Source: Tenacibaculum pelagium
GTDB taxonomy: Bacteria > Bacteroidota > Bacteroidia > Flavobacteriales > Flavobacteriaceae
Assembly: GCF_014062345.1 (NCBI RefSeq)
Contig: NZ_JACGLS010000001.1
Coordinates: 682,001-746,000 of the forward strand
Reading direction: 5' to 3'
Length of the DNA stretch: 64,000 nt
The translations under genes and the position numbers were made by a program. The first letter of the stretch is position 1; each line of letters begins with the position of its first letter. The notes beneath the pieces were generated by a model. The model ran no database searches and was not told the origin of the DNA. It saw only the letters and a list, made by a program, of their open reading frames with translations. Shown here one piece after another: positions 55,699-64,000 of this stretch.

Positions 55699-56401
55699 AT
55701 TCACTTTCTTTATAAAAATATTTATAATTTAATTCTTCTATTTCAATTTTTTCTTCTAAAACTGGTGGAATATAATTCCCTTGTTCATCAAACATCTCAT
55801 CAAATTCAGTTTTAGTAAATTCAAATTTTTCTTTTACTATACCACTCTTTCTGTAAACTATAGCAAAAAGAAAACCTATAATCAACCCTGACAAATGTCC
55901 TTCCCAAGACATACCATCTTTAATTGGCAACACATACCAAATCATACTTCCGTATAAGAAAATAGTAATTAAAGACACAGCTACTAACCTGAAGTGTTTC
56001 CTAATAATACCACTAAAAAAAACAAAACTAAATAATAAGTAAACAACTCCACTCGCTCCTATGTGGTAAGATTCTCTTGCTATTAACCAAGTTAACAATC
56101 CTGTGAATAAGCCACCAAAGATTAAAACTTTTACAGCTATTTCTTTATAAAAATAAAAAAGAGACAGAGAGAGCACAAATAAAGGCACGGAGTTGTTGAA
56201 AAGGTGATTAGTGTCGCCGTGAATAAAATGAGAGCATAAAACACCTTTTAAACCACTCAAATTTCTTGGATAAACTCCAAGTTTGTTAAAATTAAAACCA
56301 AATCGAATTTCAATCCAATAAATAAACCAAATTGAAAAAATTAGTAAGGAAGGAATTACAAATATCTTATTGCTAAATTTAAGTTGCTCTTCTGTTTTCA
56401 T
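55697..56401 (-). CDS. Rhomboid-family intramembrane serine protease
   Basis: 234 residues from the ATG at 56401 (MKTEEQLKFSNK). Six or so hydrophobic helices; the catalytic Ser in IGASGVVYLL and the His in SWEGHLSGLIIGFL form the dyad, and HFIHGDTNHLFNN is the loop-1/TM2 histidine-asparagine motif. An acidic C-terminal tail follows. Cleaves membrane proteins within the bilayer; substrate unknown. A longer start at 56455 would overlap the divergent promoter region. Confidence 0.9.
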   Translation of the reverse strand: MKTEEQLKFSNKIFVIPSLLIFSIWFIYWIEIRFGFNFNKLGVYPRNLSGLKGVLCSHFIHGDTNHLFNNSVPLFVLSLSLFYFYKEIAVKVLIFGGLFTGLLTWLIARESYHIGASGVVYLLFSFVFFSGIIRKHFRLVAVSLITIFLYGSMIWYVLPIKDGMSWEGHLSGLIIGFLFAIVYRKSGIVKEKFEFTKTEFDEMFDEQGNYIPPVLEEKIEIEELNYKYFYKESE

Positions 56402-56415
56402 CAGAATGAAAGTAA

Positions 56416-56473
56416 CAAAAATAAATCCAAATACGAATTTCGGAATATCTGTCATAAATCTTTTCTATTTTTA
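56416..56473. promoter_or_regulatory. Divergent -7 boxes for the rhomboid gene and rarA
   Basis: TATTTTTG on the minus strand (56416-56423), 14 bases before the rhomboid ATG. TATTTTTA on the plus strand (56466-56473), only 4 bases before the rarA ATG, so rarA mRNA may be leaderless. No clear -33 elements. Confidence 0.4.
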
Positions 56474-56477
56474 CACT

Positions 56478-57749
56478 ATGAATCAACCTTTGGCAGAAAG
56501 AATACGTCCAAAAAATTTGAATGACTATATTAGTCAGCAACATTTGGTAGGCAAAAATGGAATTTTAACCAATCACATAAAACAAGGAATTATTCCTTCT
56601 TTAATTTTATGGGGACCTCCTGGAATTGGAAAAACAACGCTAGCTAATATCATTGCTACTGAATCTGGTCGTCCTTTTTATACACTAAGCGCAATTAGTT
56701 CAGGTGTAAAAGATGTACGTGAAGTAATTGAAAAAGCTAAAAGAAGCGGCGGTTTATTTACTCAAAAAAATCCAATTTTATTTATTGATGAGATTCATCG
56801 TTTTAGTAAATCTCAACAAGATTCTTTATTAGGGGCAGTAGAAAAAGGATGGGTTACTTTGGTTGGAGCAACTACAGAAAACCCTAGTTTCGAAGTAATA
56901 CCTGCCCTACTCTCTCGTTGCCAAGTTTATATTTTAAATTCTTTTGATAAAAATGATTTGGTTGCTTTATTACATAGAGCAATGGAAAAAGATGAATTTA
57001 TATCTAAAAAGAAAATCAGTTTAAAAGAGACTGATGCGTTATTACAAGTTTCAGGCGGAGATGCTCGTAAATTATTAAATATTTTTGAATTACTAGTTTC
57101 TGCAGATGATCAAACTGAAATTACCAATGAATTGGTTTTATCAAAAATCCAAAAAAATACGGTTCGATATGATAAAACAGGTGAGCAACATTATGATATT
57201 GTATCAGCCTTTATAAAATCTATTAGAGGTAGCGACCCTAATGCTGCTGTATATTGGCTAGCGAGAATGATAGAAGGTGGTGAAGATGTAAAATTTATAG
57301 CTAGAAGAATGTTAATCGCTGCTTCCGAAGATATTGGAAATGCCAATCCAACTGCGTTTATTATGGCTAATAATACATTTCAAGCAGTTTCAGTAATTGG
57401 ATATCCAGAATCAAGAATCATATTAAGTCAATGTGCTGTTTATTTAGCTAATTCAGCTAAAAGTAATGCTTCTTATATGGCAATTGGTGAAGCTCAAAAT
57501 TTAGTTAAAACTACAGGTGACTTATCTGTACCATTGCATCTTAGAAATGCTCCAACAAAATTGATGAAAGACTTAGATTATGGTAAAGATTATCAATATT
57601 CACATAATTATACTGGTAATTTTGTGAATCAAGAGTTTTTACCTGATGAAATAAAAAACACCAAGCTATATGAACCAGGTAATAACACTCGTGAAAATCA
57701 ATTTAGAGAATTGTTAAAACGGCGTTGGAAGGATAAATACAATTACTAA
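56478..57749 (+). CDS. rarA: Replication-associated recombination protein A (AAA+ ATPase)
   Basis: 423 residues from the ATG at 56478 ([20 protein letters not shown]). Walker [10 protein letters not shown], Walker [16 protein letters not shown], sensor 1 [10 protein letters not shown], arginine finger SRCQVY, and the C-terminal MgsA/tetramerisation domain ([20 protein letters not shown]). Acts at stalled replication forks. Complete. Confidence 0.95.
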   Translation: MNQPLAERIRPKNLNDYISQQHLVGKNGILTNHIKQGIIPSLILWGPPGIGKTTLANIIATESGRPFYTLSAISSGVKDVREVIEKAKRSGGLFTQKNPILFIDEIHRFSKSQQDSLLGAVEKGWVTLVGATTENPSFEVIPALLSRCQVYILNSFDKNDLVALLHRAMEKDEFISKKKISLKETDALLQVSGGDARKLLNIFELLVSADDQTEITNELVLSKIQKNTVRYDKTGEQHYDIVSAFIKSIRGSDPNAAVYWLARMIEGGEDVKFIARRMLIAASEDIGNANPTAFIMANNTFQAVSVIGYPESRIILSQCAVYLANSAKSNASYMAIGEAQNLVKTTGDLSVPLHLRNAPTKLMKDLDYGKDYQYSHNYTGNFVNQEFLPDEIKNTKLYEPGNNTRENQFRELLKRRWKDKYNY

Positions 57750-57776
57750 AAAAGAGAGCGAAATGCTCTCTTTTTT
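57748..57776 (+). terminator. Bidirectional terminator after rarA
   Basis: Stem aaaaaagagagc/gctctctttttt, 5-base loop. A and T runs on both sides serve rarA (plus) and the radC operon (minus). Confidence 0.9.
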
Positions 57777-57784
57777 GATATAGT

Positions 57785-58534
57785 TTAAAACTTTATTTGA
57801 TAATTTTCTACAAGCCTTTTATCATTATTGAAGTATTCAGCAATCCAATTATTACCACTCTTATACATTAATCCGTTTTTATCTTTAATAACAAAAACAT
57901 CTTTAACATTCGTTTTCAAAATTTGAAAAACCACTTCAGGCTTAGTATTAACCAGCTGAAAGCCATTCGTAATAGCTTGAGCATATAACGTTTTTGGAAA
58001 ATCACTATTTACTTTCTTAGTTACAATAGCCTTAGTATTGATTATTTTTGGAGTTTCTAAAACAACTGGAATACTTTCTGTTTTATTTACAGTTAAATCA
58101 TTTTTACTAGGATTATACTTATATTTTAAAGCTGCAACATATTTAAAAGCATTACGGATAGACTCGTGATATGCTTTTTTATATTCCTTCTGCTTACTTT
58201 TACCAGTACTTGAGGTGAAAATTACATTATTATAACAATCTCTTAACTCAATAATACTTTTAGTTGTAAACATACTTGAGTCATCTTTAACAACTGCTGT
58301 TAGAGCTAAGCATCTATTCATTGCAACATCATTTGGTAATTTTTCATTTGACAAATAGGCTTTAAAACCATTTTTATTAAATAAAAATTTTGTTAAAGAG
58401 CTTGTTTGATATTTATCAATGTTATTAACAAAATCAAACTTATTAGGTATAATTACATAGTTATAATTGTTTACCTTTTTTTGAGCAAAAGTTGATGTAA
58501 CTACTATTAATAATAGTAAAAATATTTTTTTCAT
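57785..58534 (-). CDS. Secreted protein of unknown function
   Basis: 249 residues from the ATG at 58534, giving a signal peptide MKKIFLLLLIVVTSTFAQ; a longer start at 58561 hides it. The mature part begins KKVNNYNYVIIPNKFDFVNN and shows a mixed alpha/beta pattern with a linker near 150-185. The C-terminal piece (DVFVIKDKNGLMYKSGNNWI) looks like a small beta sheet. No catalytic motif is seen. Last gene of a probable radC-deacetylase-HAD operon. Confidence 0.75.
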   Translation of the reverse strand: MKKIFLLLLIVVTSTFAQKKVNNYNYVIIPNKFDFVNNIDKYQTSSLTKFLFNKNGFKAYLSNEKLPNDVAMNRCLALTAVVKDDSSMFTTKSIIELRDCYNNVIFTSSTGKSKQKEYKKAYHESIRNAFKYVAALKYKYNPSKNDLTVNKTESIPVVLETPKIINTKAIVTKKVNSDFPKTLYAQAITNGFQLVNTKPEVVFQILKTNVKDVFVIKDKNGLMYKSGNNWIAEYFNNDKRLVENYQIKF

Positions 58535-58580
58535 TTTTTTATCATTTATTCCGTTAAGCAATATCGTTAAATTTATGATA

Positions 58581-59258
58581 CTATAAATAATTTTTCAGTT
58601 CTAATAAATTATTCACACTTAAAACTCCTGATTCTTTATTTTTATTGTGAGTAAAATAAATAGCTATCATTCCGAAATTTAATGCACCTTTTATATCTGC
58701 TTCATAACTATCTCCTATCATAATAGAATTTTGAGGAATAGCATTAGCTTTTTTTAAAGCAAACTCGAATATTTTAGGGTTTGGTTTTTTAACACTAACA
58801 CTCTCTGAAGTAATAATTTCTTTAAAATACTTAGCAATTCCTGATTTTTGCAATTTTAAATTTTGAACTTCTTCAAATCCGTTAGTAATAATATTCAATT
58901 TGTATTTTTTACTTAAATACTCTAGAATTTCAATAGTCCCTTCAAATAAATAATTATGACTTGGTAAATATGTTATATAATCTTCCGAAATTTTATTTAT
59001 TAAATCATCAGAAATAGTATAATTTAAAGATTCAAAACTATCTTTTAATCTATTGTATCGCAAATCAGATTTTGGAATTTTATCTTCCCTATACAATCGC
59101 CAATAATTTAAATTAATAGGCATATAAACTTCTAAAAAGTCTTTAATTTTCAATTGAATATTTTGTTCTTTAAAAATTTGGCTAAATGTTAATTCTGAGT
59201 TTCTATCAAAATCCCAAAGAGTATGATCTAGATCAAAAAATATATGCTTTATATTCAT
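58581..59258 (-). CDS. yjjG: YjjG-family HAD nucleotidase
   Basis: 225 residues. HAD motifs: FFDLDHTLWDF (nucleophile and acid/base Asp), IITNGFEEVQ (Thr), the Lys in SVKKPNPKIFEFAL, and MIGDSYEADIKGALNFG. The cap (~15-95) is helical, as in YjjG, which removes phosphate from non-canonical pyrimidine nucleotides. It starts 3 bases after the deacetylase stop. Confidence 0.9.
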   Translation of the reverse strand: MNIKHIFFDLDHTLWDFDRNSELTFSQIFKEQNIQLKIKDFLEVYMPINLNYWRLYREDKIPKSDLRYNRLKDSFESLNYTISDDLINKISEDYITYLPSHNYLFEGTIEILEYLSKKYKLNIITNGFEEVQNLKLQKSGIAKYFKEIITSESVSVKKPNPKIFEFALKKANAIPQNSIMIGDSYEADIKGALNFGMIAIYFTHNKNKESGVLSVNNLLELKNYL

Positions 59259-59261
59259 TCT

Positions 59262-60563
59262 TTATTTTACTATTTTCAACATTGAATTATAAACACGTTT
59301 CCATCCTTTCCAACGTTGATAGTTACTTAAACTTTCATTATGAAAAACGGTAATAAAAACTCCGTTTACCGATTTTACTTCATTCTTTAAATCTCTAATT
59401 TTCCCTAGTGATTGTTTTGCTGTTAACTTCATATAATCATTCAAAGTAGAGTCAATCAAAGCAAAAGGAAAAATTTTTAAAGGTGTTTGAATTTCAAAAT
59501 CTAAATCATAAAAATAAAACGGAGTACAAGTACTTGCTCTAAAACCTGTATGACTTGCATATCCCATAGAGTAATCTTCTTCTATTTCTAAATCTATTAA
59601 TTTTTGATACGTCTCAGGCAATGATACTCTTAAAAAATGTTGACGTGATCTTTTAATCGGCATATTAATTATGCTTTCTAACCTTTCTTTTTCTTTTTTC
59701 AATAAAACACCATTATTCATCGTATAATATGATGGGTGTAAACCTACTCGAGCATAATCAACCATATCTTTAATCAATAACTTAAATTTTGTTTTTGATG
59801 CTGATACATTGGTGTCAAAAGTGGTATAATCACCTATCAAAAAGAAAAAGATAGTTCTAACCTTATGAGTTTTTTTATATTCAATAATTGTTTTAAAAGT
59901 ATCAAAAGGATCTTTTTTAATATTTGTTAATACAGCGAAACGATCCCAAACTGTAAAAATTTTAAATTGAGAAATATCTTTTAAAAAGCCTCCTATAGTT
60001 CTTGCAAAACTCTTGTGCTTATAAGCGAAAGCATTATCAACATCTATCGTAGAAATATATTGATACTTTCTAGTTGGACTTTCGAAATTAGGAAATTTTG
60101 CTTTTAATGTTTTTAAAAATTTATATGCCCAAATGTCTACTAAAGGCTTCTCTAAAAAATTGTTTTTAAATGCAATACTTTCAGTTGCTGAAAATCTGCC
60201 GTGAGCATCTTTTATATGTGGTAAATATTCCTCATATCTTGAAATTAAATAAAAACTCGCTGCAAAAATATCAAACGGAACTTCTGACTGTTCGTTGGTT
60301 AAAAAGAAACATGGAGTATCTTCCCATTTTTGAACATTGATCTCAAAATCTTTAATTCCTTGTTGAAATAACAGTTCGTTACTCTTAACAAAAAACTCTT
60401 TACCTAATGCTACATTTGTGTATGAAAATTTAGATCCATTATAGGCTACAAACTCTTCTACTTTTCCTGTAAAATCTATTGGTATTTGTAGAATTCGTGT
60501 AAAAATATGCTTAAAAATATAACGAACTCTAGGAGTAACTTTATGCGTATAAATAAGTATCAT
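59262..60563 (-). CDS. Polysaccharide-deacetylase-family protein (DUF7033-type N-terminus)
   Basis: 433 residues from the ATG at 60563; a GTG two codons earlier is less likely. An N-terminal ~150-residue domain of unknown type (KVTPRVRYIFKHIFTRILQI) precedes a NodB-like region (~165-420) with the metal-binding Asp in STIDVDNAFAYK, FFFLIGDYTTFD and the His in VGLHPSYY. No signal peptide, so it is probably cytoplasmic. Some residues of a classical NodB active site are not obvious. Substrate unknown; sits between radC and the HAD gene. Confidence 0.82.
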   Translation of the reverse strand: MILIYTHKVTPRVRYIFKHIFTRILQIPIDFTGKVEEFVAYNGSKFSYTNVALGKEFFVKSNELLFQQGIKDFEINVQKWEDTPCFFLTNEQSEVPFDIFAASFYLISRYEEYLPHIKDAHGRFSATESIAFKNNFLEKPLVDIWAYKFLKTLKAKFPNFESPTRKYQYISTIDVDNAFAYKHKSFARTIGGFLKDISQFKIFTVWDRFAVLTNIKKDPFDTFKTIIEYKKTHKVRTIFFFLIGDYTTFDTNVSASKTKFKLLIKDMVDYARVGLHPSYYTMNNGVLLKKEKERLESIINMPIKRSRQHFLRVSLPETYQKLIDLEIEEDYSMGYASHTGFRASTCTPFYFYDLDFEIQTPLKIFPFALIDSTLNDYMKLTAKQSLGKIRDLKNEVKSVNGVFITVFHNESLSNYQRWKGWKRVYNSMLKIVK

Positions 60564-60596
60564 AGTCACTAAATCTCTTTTGTAAAATAATAAGGA

Positions 60597-61283
60597 CTAT
60601 AAAATTCCTTCATCTGCAAAGCTAAAATACGCTTTTTCAGTAATTATTAAATGATCTAGTAATTTTATATCGAGAGTTTTTCCAGCTTCTTTAATTTTCT
60701 GAGTTAATTCTATATCTGAATTACTGGGTTGTAGTTTTCCTGAAGGATGATTATGGCAAACGATAACGCCAACACTTGATAACTCTATTGCTCTTTTAAA
60801 CAACAACCTAACATCAACTAATGTTGTAGTTAACCCACCTTTACTTAGCTGACTCTTAGCTAGTACTTTATTTGAATTATTTAAAAACAATACCCAAAAC
60901 TCTTCGTGTTGTAAATCAGCTATAAGTGGATGCATTATTAAAGAAACATCTCGAGAACTATCAATTTTTGATACCGTTTTCTTATCCTCAAACTGCCTTC
61001 TTTTTCCAAACTCTAAAGCGGTAACTATCGAGATAGCTTTCGCCTCTCCTATTCCTTTAAACTTCATTAACTCTTCAACCGATAATTTAGCCAATGCATT
61101 TAAATCATTATCTACAGAACCTAAAATTCTTTTAGACAAGGCAACAGCACTTTCATCTCGATTACCAGAACCGATAAGTATAGCTACTAATTCAGCATCA
61201 GAAAGAATGGTTTTTCCTTTTTGCATGAGTTTTTCACGAGGTCTATCATCTAATGCCCATGATTTTATGGAAAACTTTTTCAT
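60597..61283 (-). CDS. radC: RadC-family JAB/MPN-domain protein
   Basis: 228 residues from the ATG at 61283 (MKKFSIKSWALDDRPREKLM). N-terminal helix-hairpin-helix (~60-85; ELMKFKGIGEAKAISIVTAL) and C-terminal MPN domain (~105-228) with the metal-binding pattern HNHPSGKLQPSNSD. Named for DNA repair but the true role is unresolved. First gene of a minus-strand operon, divergent from trkA. Confidence 0.92.
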   Translation of the reverse strand: MKKFSIKSWALDDRPREKLMQKGKTILSDAELVAILIGSGNRDESAVALSKRILGSVDNDLNALAKLSVEELMKFKGIGEAKAISIVTALEFGKRRQFEDKKTVSKIDSSRDVSLIMHPLIADLQHEEFWVLFLNNSNKVLAKSQLSKGGLTTTLVDVRLLFKRAIELSSVGVIVCHNHPSGKLQPSNSDIELTQKIKEAGKTLDIKLLDHLIITEKAYFSFADEGIL

Positions 61284-61324
61284 GCCTTTTAAAATTCTTA
61301 TTCTCTTATAAATATAACTCATTT

Positions 61325-61356
61325 TTTGCACAACCAAAACAAGCACAGTATCTTTG
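61325..61356 (+). promoter_or_regulatory. Promoter of trkA-trkH
   Basis: TTTG (61325-61328), 20 bases, TATCTTTG (61349-61356), 22 bases before the trkA ATG. A full match to the Bacteroidota consensus. Confidence 0.75.
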
Positions 61357-61378
61357 TATTCTATTTTTAATTTCCAAT

Positions 61379-62725
61379 ATGAAGATTATCATAGCCGGGG
61401 CTGGAGACGTAGGTTTTCATTTGGCTAAACTCCTTTCTTACGAATCGCAAGATACTTATGTAGTAGACTTTGATGGTGAAAAGCTAAACTACATCAATAA
61501 TCATTTAGATGTTATTACCAAAAAAGGAGATGCTACCTCTATTAAACTTTTAAAAGAAATTGGTATTGACAATGCAGATTTACTCTTGGCAGTTACTGAA
61601 AGTCAGAATACAAATTTTACAATATCGGTAGTAGGTAAAGCTTTAGGAGTTAAAAAAACAATTGCTAGAATTAACAATCCTGAGTTTTTAAAAAATGATT
61701 CCATAAATTTTGAAGACTACGGAGTAGATTTCATGATTTCACCAGAAGCATTAGCGGCTGAAGAAATTAAATCATTATTAAATCAATCTTCTTTTAACGA
61801 TACCGTTGCCTTCGAAAATGGTTTGTTTAATATCATGGGAACAACCCTAGGATACAAATCCCCTATTTTAGATTTAACTGTTAAAGAAGCTAAAGATAAA
61901 TTTAGCCTTGTTGATTTTATAACTATCGCTATAAAAAGAGAGGGAACAGTACAAACTGTCATTCCTCGTGGTGATACTGTTTATAAAATGAACGATCAAG
62001 TATACTTTTCAGTACCTAATTATAGTATTGACAAATTATATCCTATTATCGGAAAAAAACAAGTTGACATTAAAAATGTAATGATTCTTGGGGGAAGTAG
62101 TATTGGACGAAAAACTTCAAGAAGTCTTTGTAACGATAATTTTAAGGTTAAACTTGTTGAGCGAAAAAAAGAAAAAGCTTTAAATCTTGCTGAAGATCTA
62201 AGAAATACGCTAGTAATTCATGGTGATGGTCGAGATTTAGAATTATTAGAGCAAGAAAACATTCGTGAAATGGATGCTTTTGTTGCTGTTACTGGCGATT
62301 CTGAAACAAACATTATGTCGTGTTTAGTGGCAAAATCTAAAGGTGTTAAAAAAACAGTAGCCTTGGTTGAGAATATGGATTATATTAACATCTCTCAAAC
62401 AATAGGTATTGATACACTTATCAATAAAAAATTAATTGCCGCTAGTAATATTTTCCGCCACATCCGTAAAGGTGAAATTTTAGCGTTAGCTAACTTACAT
62501 AATATTGATGCTGAAGTATTTGAATTTGAAGTGCAACCAAATGCTAAAGTAACCCAGAAACCAATTAAAGAATTACGTTTTCCAAGAGAAGCAGTTTTTG
62601 GTGGAGTAATTAGAGATGAAAAACCTCTTATGTCTTTTGGTGACTTTCAATTACAAAGTGGAGACAAAGCAATTGTATTCTGCTTACCTGAAGCGATTAC
62701 AACAGTAGAAGATTTATTCAACTAA
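61379..62725 (+). CDS. trkA: Trk potassium-uptake regulator TrkA
   Basis: 448 residues from the ATG at 61379 (MKIIIAGAGDVGFHLAKLLS); the in-frame stretch upstream overlaps radC and its promoter. Two RCK units: NAD-binding loops GAGDVG at the start and ILGGSSIGRKTSRSL near 235, each followed by a TrkA_C domain. Controls opening of TrkH by NADH/ATP binding. Its stop overlaps the trkH start by one base (TAATG). Confidence 0.95.
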   Translation: MKIIIAGAGDVGFHLAKLLSYESQDTYVVDFDGEKLNYINNHLDVITKKGDATSIKLLKEIGIDNADLLLAVTESQNTNFTISVVGKALGVKKTIARINNPEFLKNDSINFEDYGVDFMISPEALAAEEIKSLLNQSSFNDTVAFENGLFNIMGTTLGYKSPILDLTVKEAKDKFSLVDFITIAIKREGTVQTVIPRGDTVYKMNDQVYFSVPNYSIDKLYPIIGKKQVDIKNVMILGGSSIGRKTSRSLCNDNFKVKLVERKKEKALNLAEDLRNTLVIHGDGRDLELLEQENIREMDAFVAVTGDSETNIMSCLVAKSKGVKKTVALVENMDYINISQTIGIDTLINKKLIAASNIFRHIRKGEILALANLHNIDAEVFEFEVQPNAKVTQKPIKELRFPREAVFGGVIRDEKPLMSFGDFQLQSGDKAIVFCLPEAITTVEDLFN

Positions 62726-64000
62726 TGGAAAATCTTAATTTTAAACTTATTTATCGTTTTTTAGGGGTAACTGCAATCCTTAACGGATTGTTTATGTGGT
62801 TATCGCTTCCTTTTAGTTTATATTATGATGAACCTTCTAAATGGGGAATTTTAACAGCAGGAATTGTTACAGTTGCTATTGGCTTATTATTGTTTCTTTT
62901 TAATAAACCTGGTAACAAAAATATTCAAAAAAAAGAAGGATATCTTATAGTTACTTTCGGATGGCTAACACTATCTATTACAGGAATGCTTCCTTACTTA
63001 CTATCAGAAAGTATACCTAGTATTACCAATGCTTTTTTTGAAACTATTTCTGGATACTCTACAACAGGATCTTCAATATTAACAGATATTGAATCCATGC
63101 CAAAAGGAATTTTATTTTGGAGAAGCGCAACTCACTGGATTGGTGGTATGGGAATCATTGTATTAACGATTGCTATTTTACCTTTATTAGGTATTGGGGG
63201 AATGCAGTTATTTATGGCCGAAGCACCAGGTCCTTCTGCAGATAAATTACACCCACGTATTACAGATACAGCAAAACGTTTGTGGTTAATTTACGTATTA
63301 TTGACTTTAGTTGAATTTTTACTTTTAAAAATAGCTGGAATGACATGGTTTGACGCTATAAATCATGCAATGGCAACTGTAAGTACTGGTGGATTTTCAA
63401 CAAAAAATGCTAGTGTTGCTCATTGGAATGGTAACCCTGTGATTCAATACATAATCATCTTTTTTATGTTTGTTGCTGGTACAAACTTCGTACTTACCTA
63501 TTTTGCTTTAAAAGGAAAAGTTAAAAAAGTAATTCAGAGTGAAGAATTTAAATATTATCTTTTTGGAACATTGGCTATATCTACAATAGTAGCTATTACT
63601 ATTATCTTTTACCAAGATCCAAATCTGCATACTTCAATAGATCACCCAATGATATGGGGTAAGACAGAGAGTGCGATTAGACATTCATTATTTTCGGTTA
63701 TATCAGTTGTTACTACAACAGGTTTTGTAACTGCTGATTTTACGATGTGGAGCTTTTTCTTAACGGCTTTATTTTTCTCTTTATTCTTCCTAGGTGGATC
63801 AGCAGGATCAACATCTGGTGGGGTAAAAATTGTACGACATATTGTAATGCTAAAAAACAGTTTTTTAGAATTTAAGAAATCATTACACCCAAATGCAATT
63901 ATCCCTGTTCGTTATGATGGAAAAGCTGTAAAACAAACCATTGTATTTAACATACTCTCCTTTTTTGTTTTATACATGTTAATATTTATCATGGGAACAG
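62725..64000 (+). CDS. trkH: Trk potassium-uptake channel TrkH, 5' part
   Basis: The first ~425 residues; the gene runs off the window. ATG at 62725 overlaps the trkA stop. Selectivity-loop sequences of the repeated M1-P-M2 units are visible: GYSTTGSSIL, ATVSTGGFSTK, TTTGFVTADF, and the fourth near GGSAGSTSGGVK. Carries K+ into the cell with TrkA as gating ring. Confidence 0.95.
   Translation, partial: MENLNFKLIYRFLGVTAILNGLFMWLSLPFSLYYDEPSKWGILTAGIVTVAIGLLLFLFNKPGNKNIQKKEGYLIVTFGWLTLSITGMLPYLLSESIPSITNAFFETISGYSTTGSSILTDIESMPKGILFWRSATHWIGGMGIIVLTIAILPLLGIGGMQLFMAEAPGPSADKLHPRITDTAKRLWLIYVLLTLVEFLLLKIAGMTWFDAINHAMATVSTGGFSTKNASVAHWNGNPVIQYIIIFFMFVAGTNFVLTYFALKGKVKKVIQSEEFKYYLFGTLAISTIVAITIIFYQDPNLHTSIDHPMIWGKTESAIRHSLFSVISVVTTTGFVTADFTMWSFFLTALFFSLFFLGGSAGSTSGGVKIVRHIVMLKNSFLEFKKSLHPNAIIPVRYDGKAVKQTIVFNILSFFVLYMLIFIMGT

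Noticed and set aside
1..64000. CRISPR arrays, rRNA operons, IS elements, prophage or integrase genes
   Set aside because: Searched for by eye; no spaced direct repeats, rRNA sequence, transposase or phage structural genes were found.

Overview
The window is a chromosomal segment from a member of the Bacteroidota, almost certainly a marine-type Flavobacteriaceae (Tenacibaculum/Polaribacter-like; the genus is a guess). The evidence is very AT-rich DNA, promoters of the Bacteroidota form TTTG-N19-22-TAnnTTTG, a SusC/SusD pair, a PafA-type phosphatase, str-S10-spc-alpha ribosomal genes without tuf, and the order rplQ-carA-eno-gltA. No CRISPR array, rRNA operon, integrase or transposase is visible.

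Layout. 1-3.5 kb: a cut SixA-like phosphatase, a Ppx/GppA phosphatase, and a repeat-rich OmpA-family surface protein. 3.7-9 kb (minus): a DUF389 membrane protein and a TonB-dependent receptor followed by a papain-type protease. 8.95-9.2 kb: tRNA-Tyr and tRNA-Lys. 9.3-10.8 kb: an MlaE/MlaF lipid-transport pair. 10.9-17.1 kb: a PafA-like phosphatase, a YqaE/Pmp3 small protein, a frameshifted M14 peptidase, a bestrophin, and a small basic exported protein. 17.4-22.9 kb: a probable lysine/2-oxoadipate catabolic cluster (HglS-like DUF1338 enzyme, Lrp regulator, Dph6-like ligase, D-2-hydroxyglutarate-dehydrogenase-like flavoprotein). 23-28.1 kb: CtlX and arginase flank an orphan PIN-like gene and a MoeB-rhodanese/ThiE pair. 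28.1-32.1 kb: gltA, eno, carA. 32.2-49.9 kb: the ribosomal super-cluster (minus). 50.2-54.8 kb: an orphan SusC/SusD pair. 54.9-64 kb: rlmB, a rhomboid protease, rarA, a secreted hypothetical, a YjjG-type HAD, a polysaccharide deacetylase, radC, trkA and a cut trkH.

Most interesting signal. The ribosomal super-cluster appears to be split by intrinsic terminators and internal promoters into units that start at rpsL (S12/S7), rplC (L3/L4), rpsH (S8) and rpsD (S4). S7, L4, S8 and S4 are the classical autoregulators of the str, S10, spc and alpha operons in E. coli. Each unit has a structured leader. The four promoters, and the tRNA-Lys/Tyr promoter, share a G/C-rich extension (TTTG followed by C/T-A/G-C-N-C) that other promoters in this window lack. 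This suggests a stable-RNA/ribosomal-protein discriminator for growth-rate or stringent control. All of this is read from sequence by eye and no folding or comparative calculation was run.

Other points: a one-base frameshift in an A5 run in the M14 peptidase; a foreign-looking PIN-like nuclease gene beside a MoeB that seems cut short at its C-terminus; and several promoters placed so close to start codons that leaderless mRNAs are likely.
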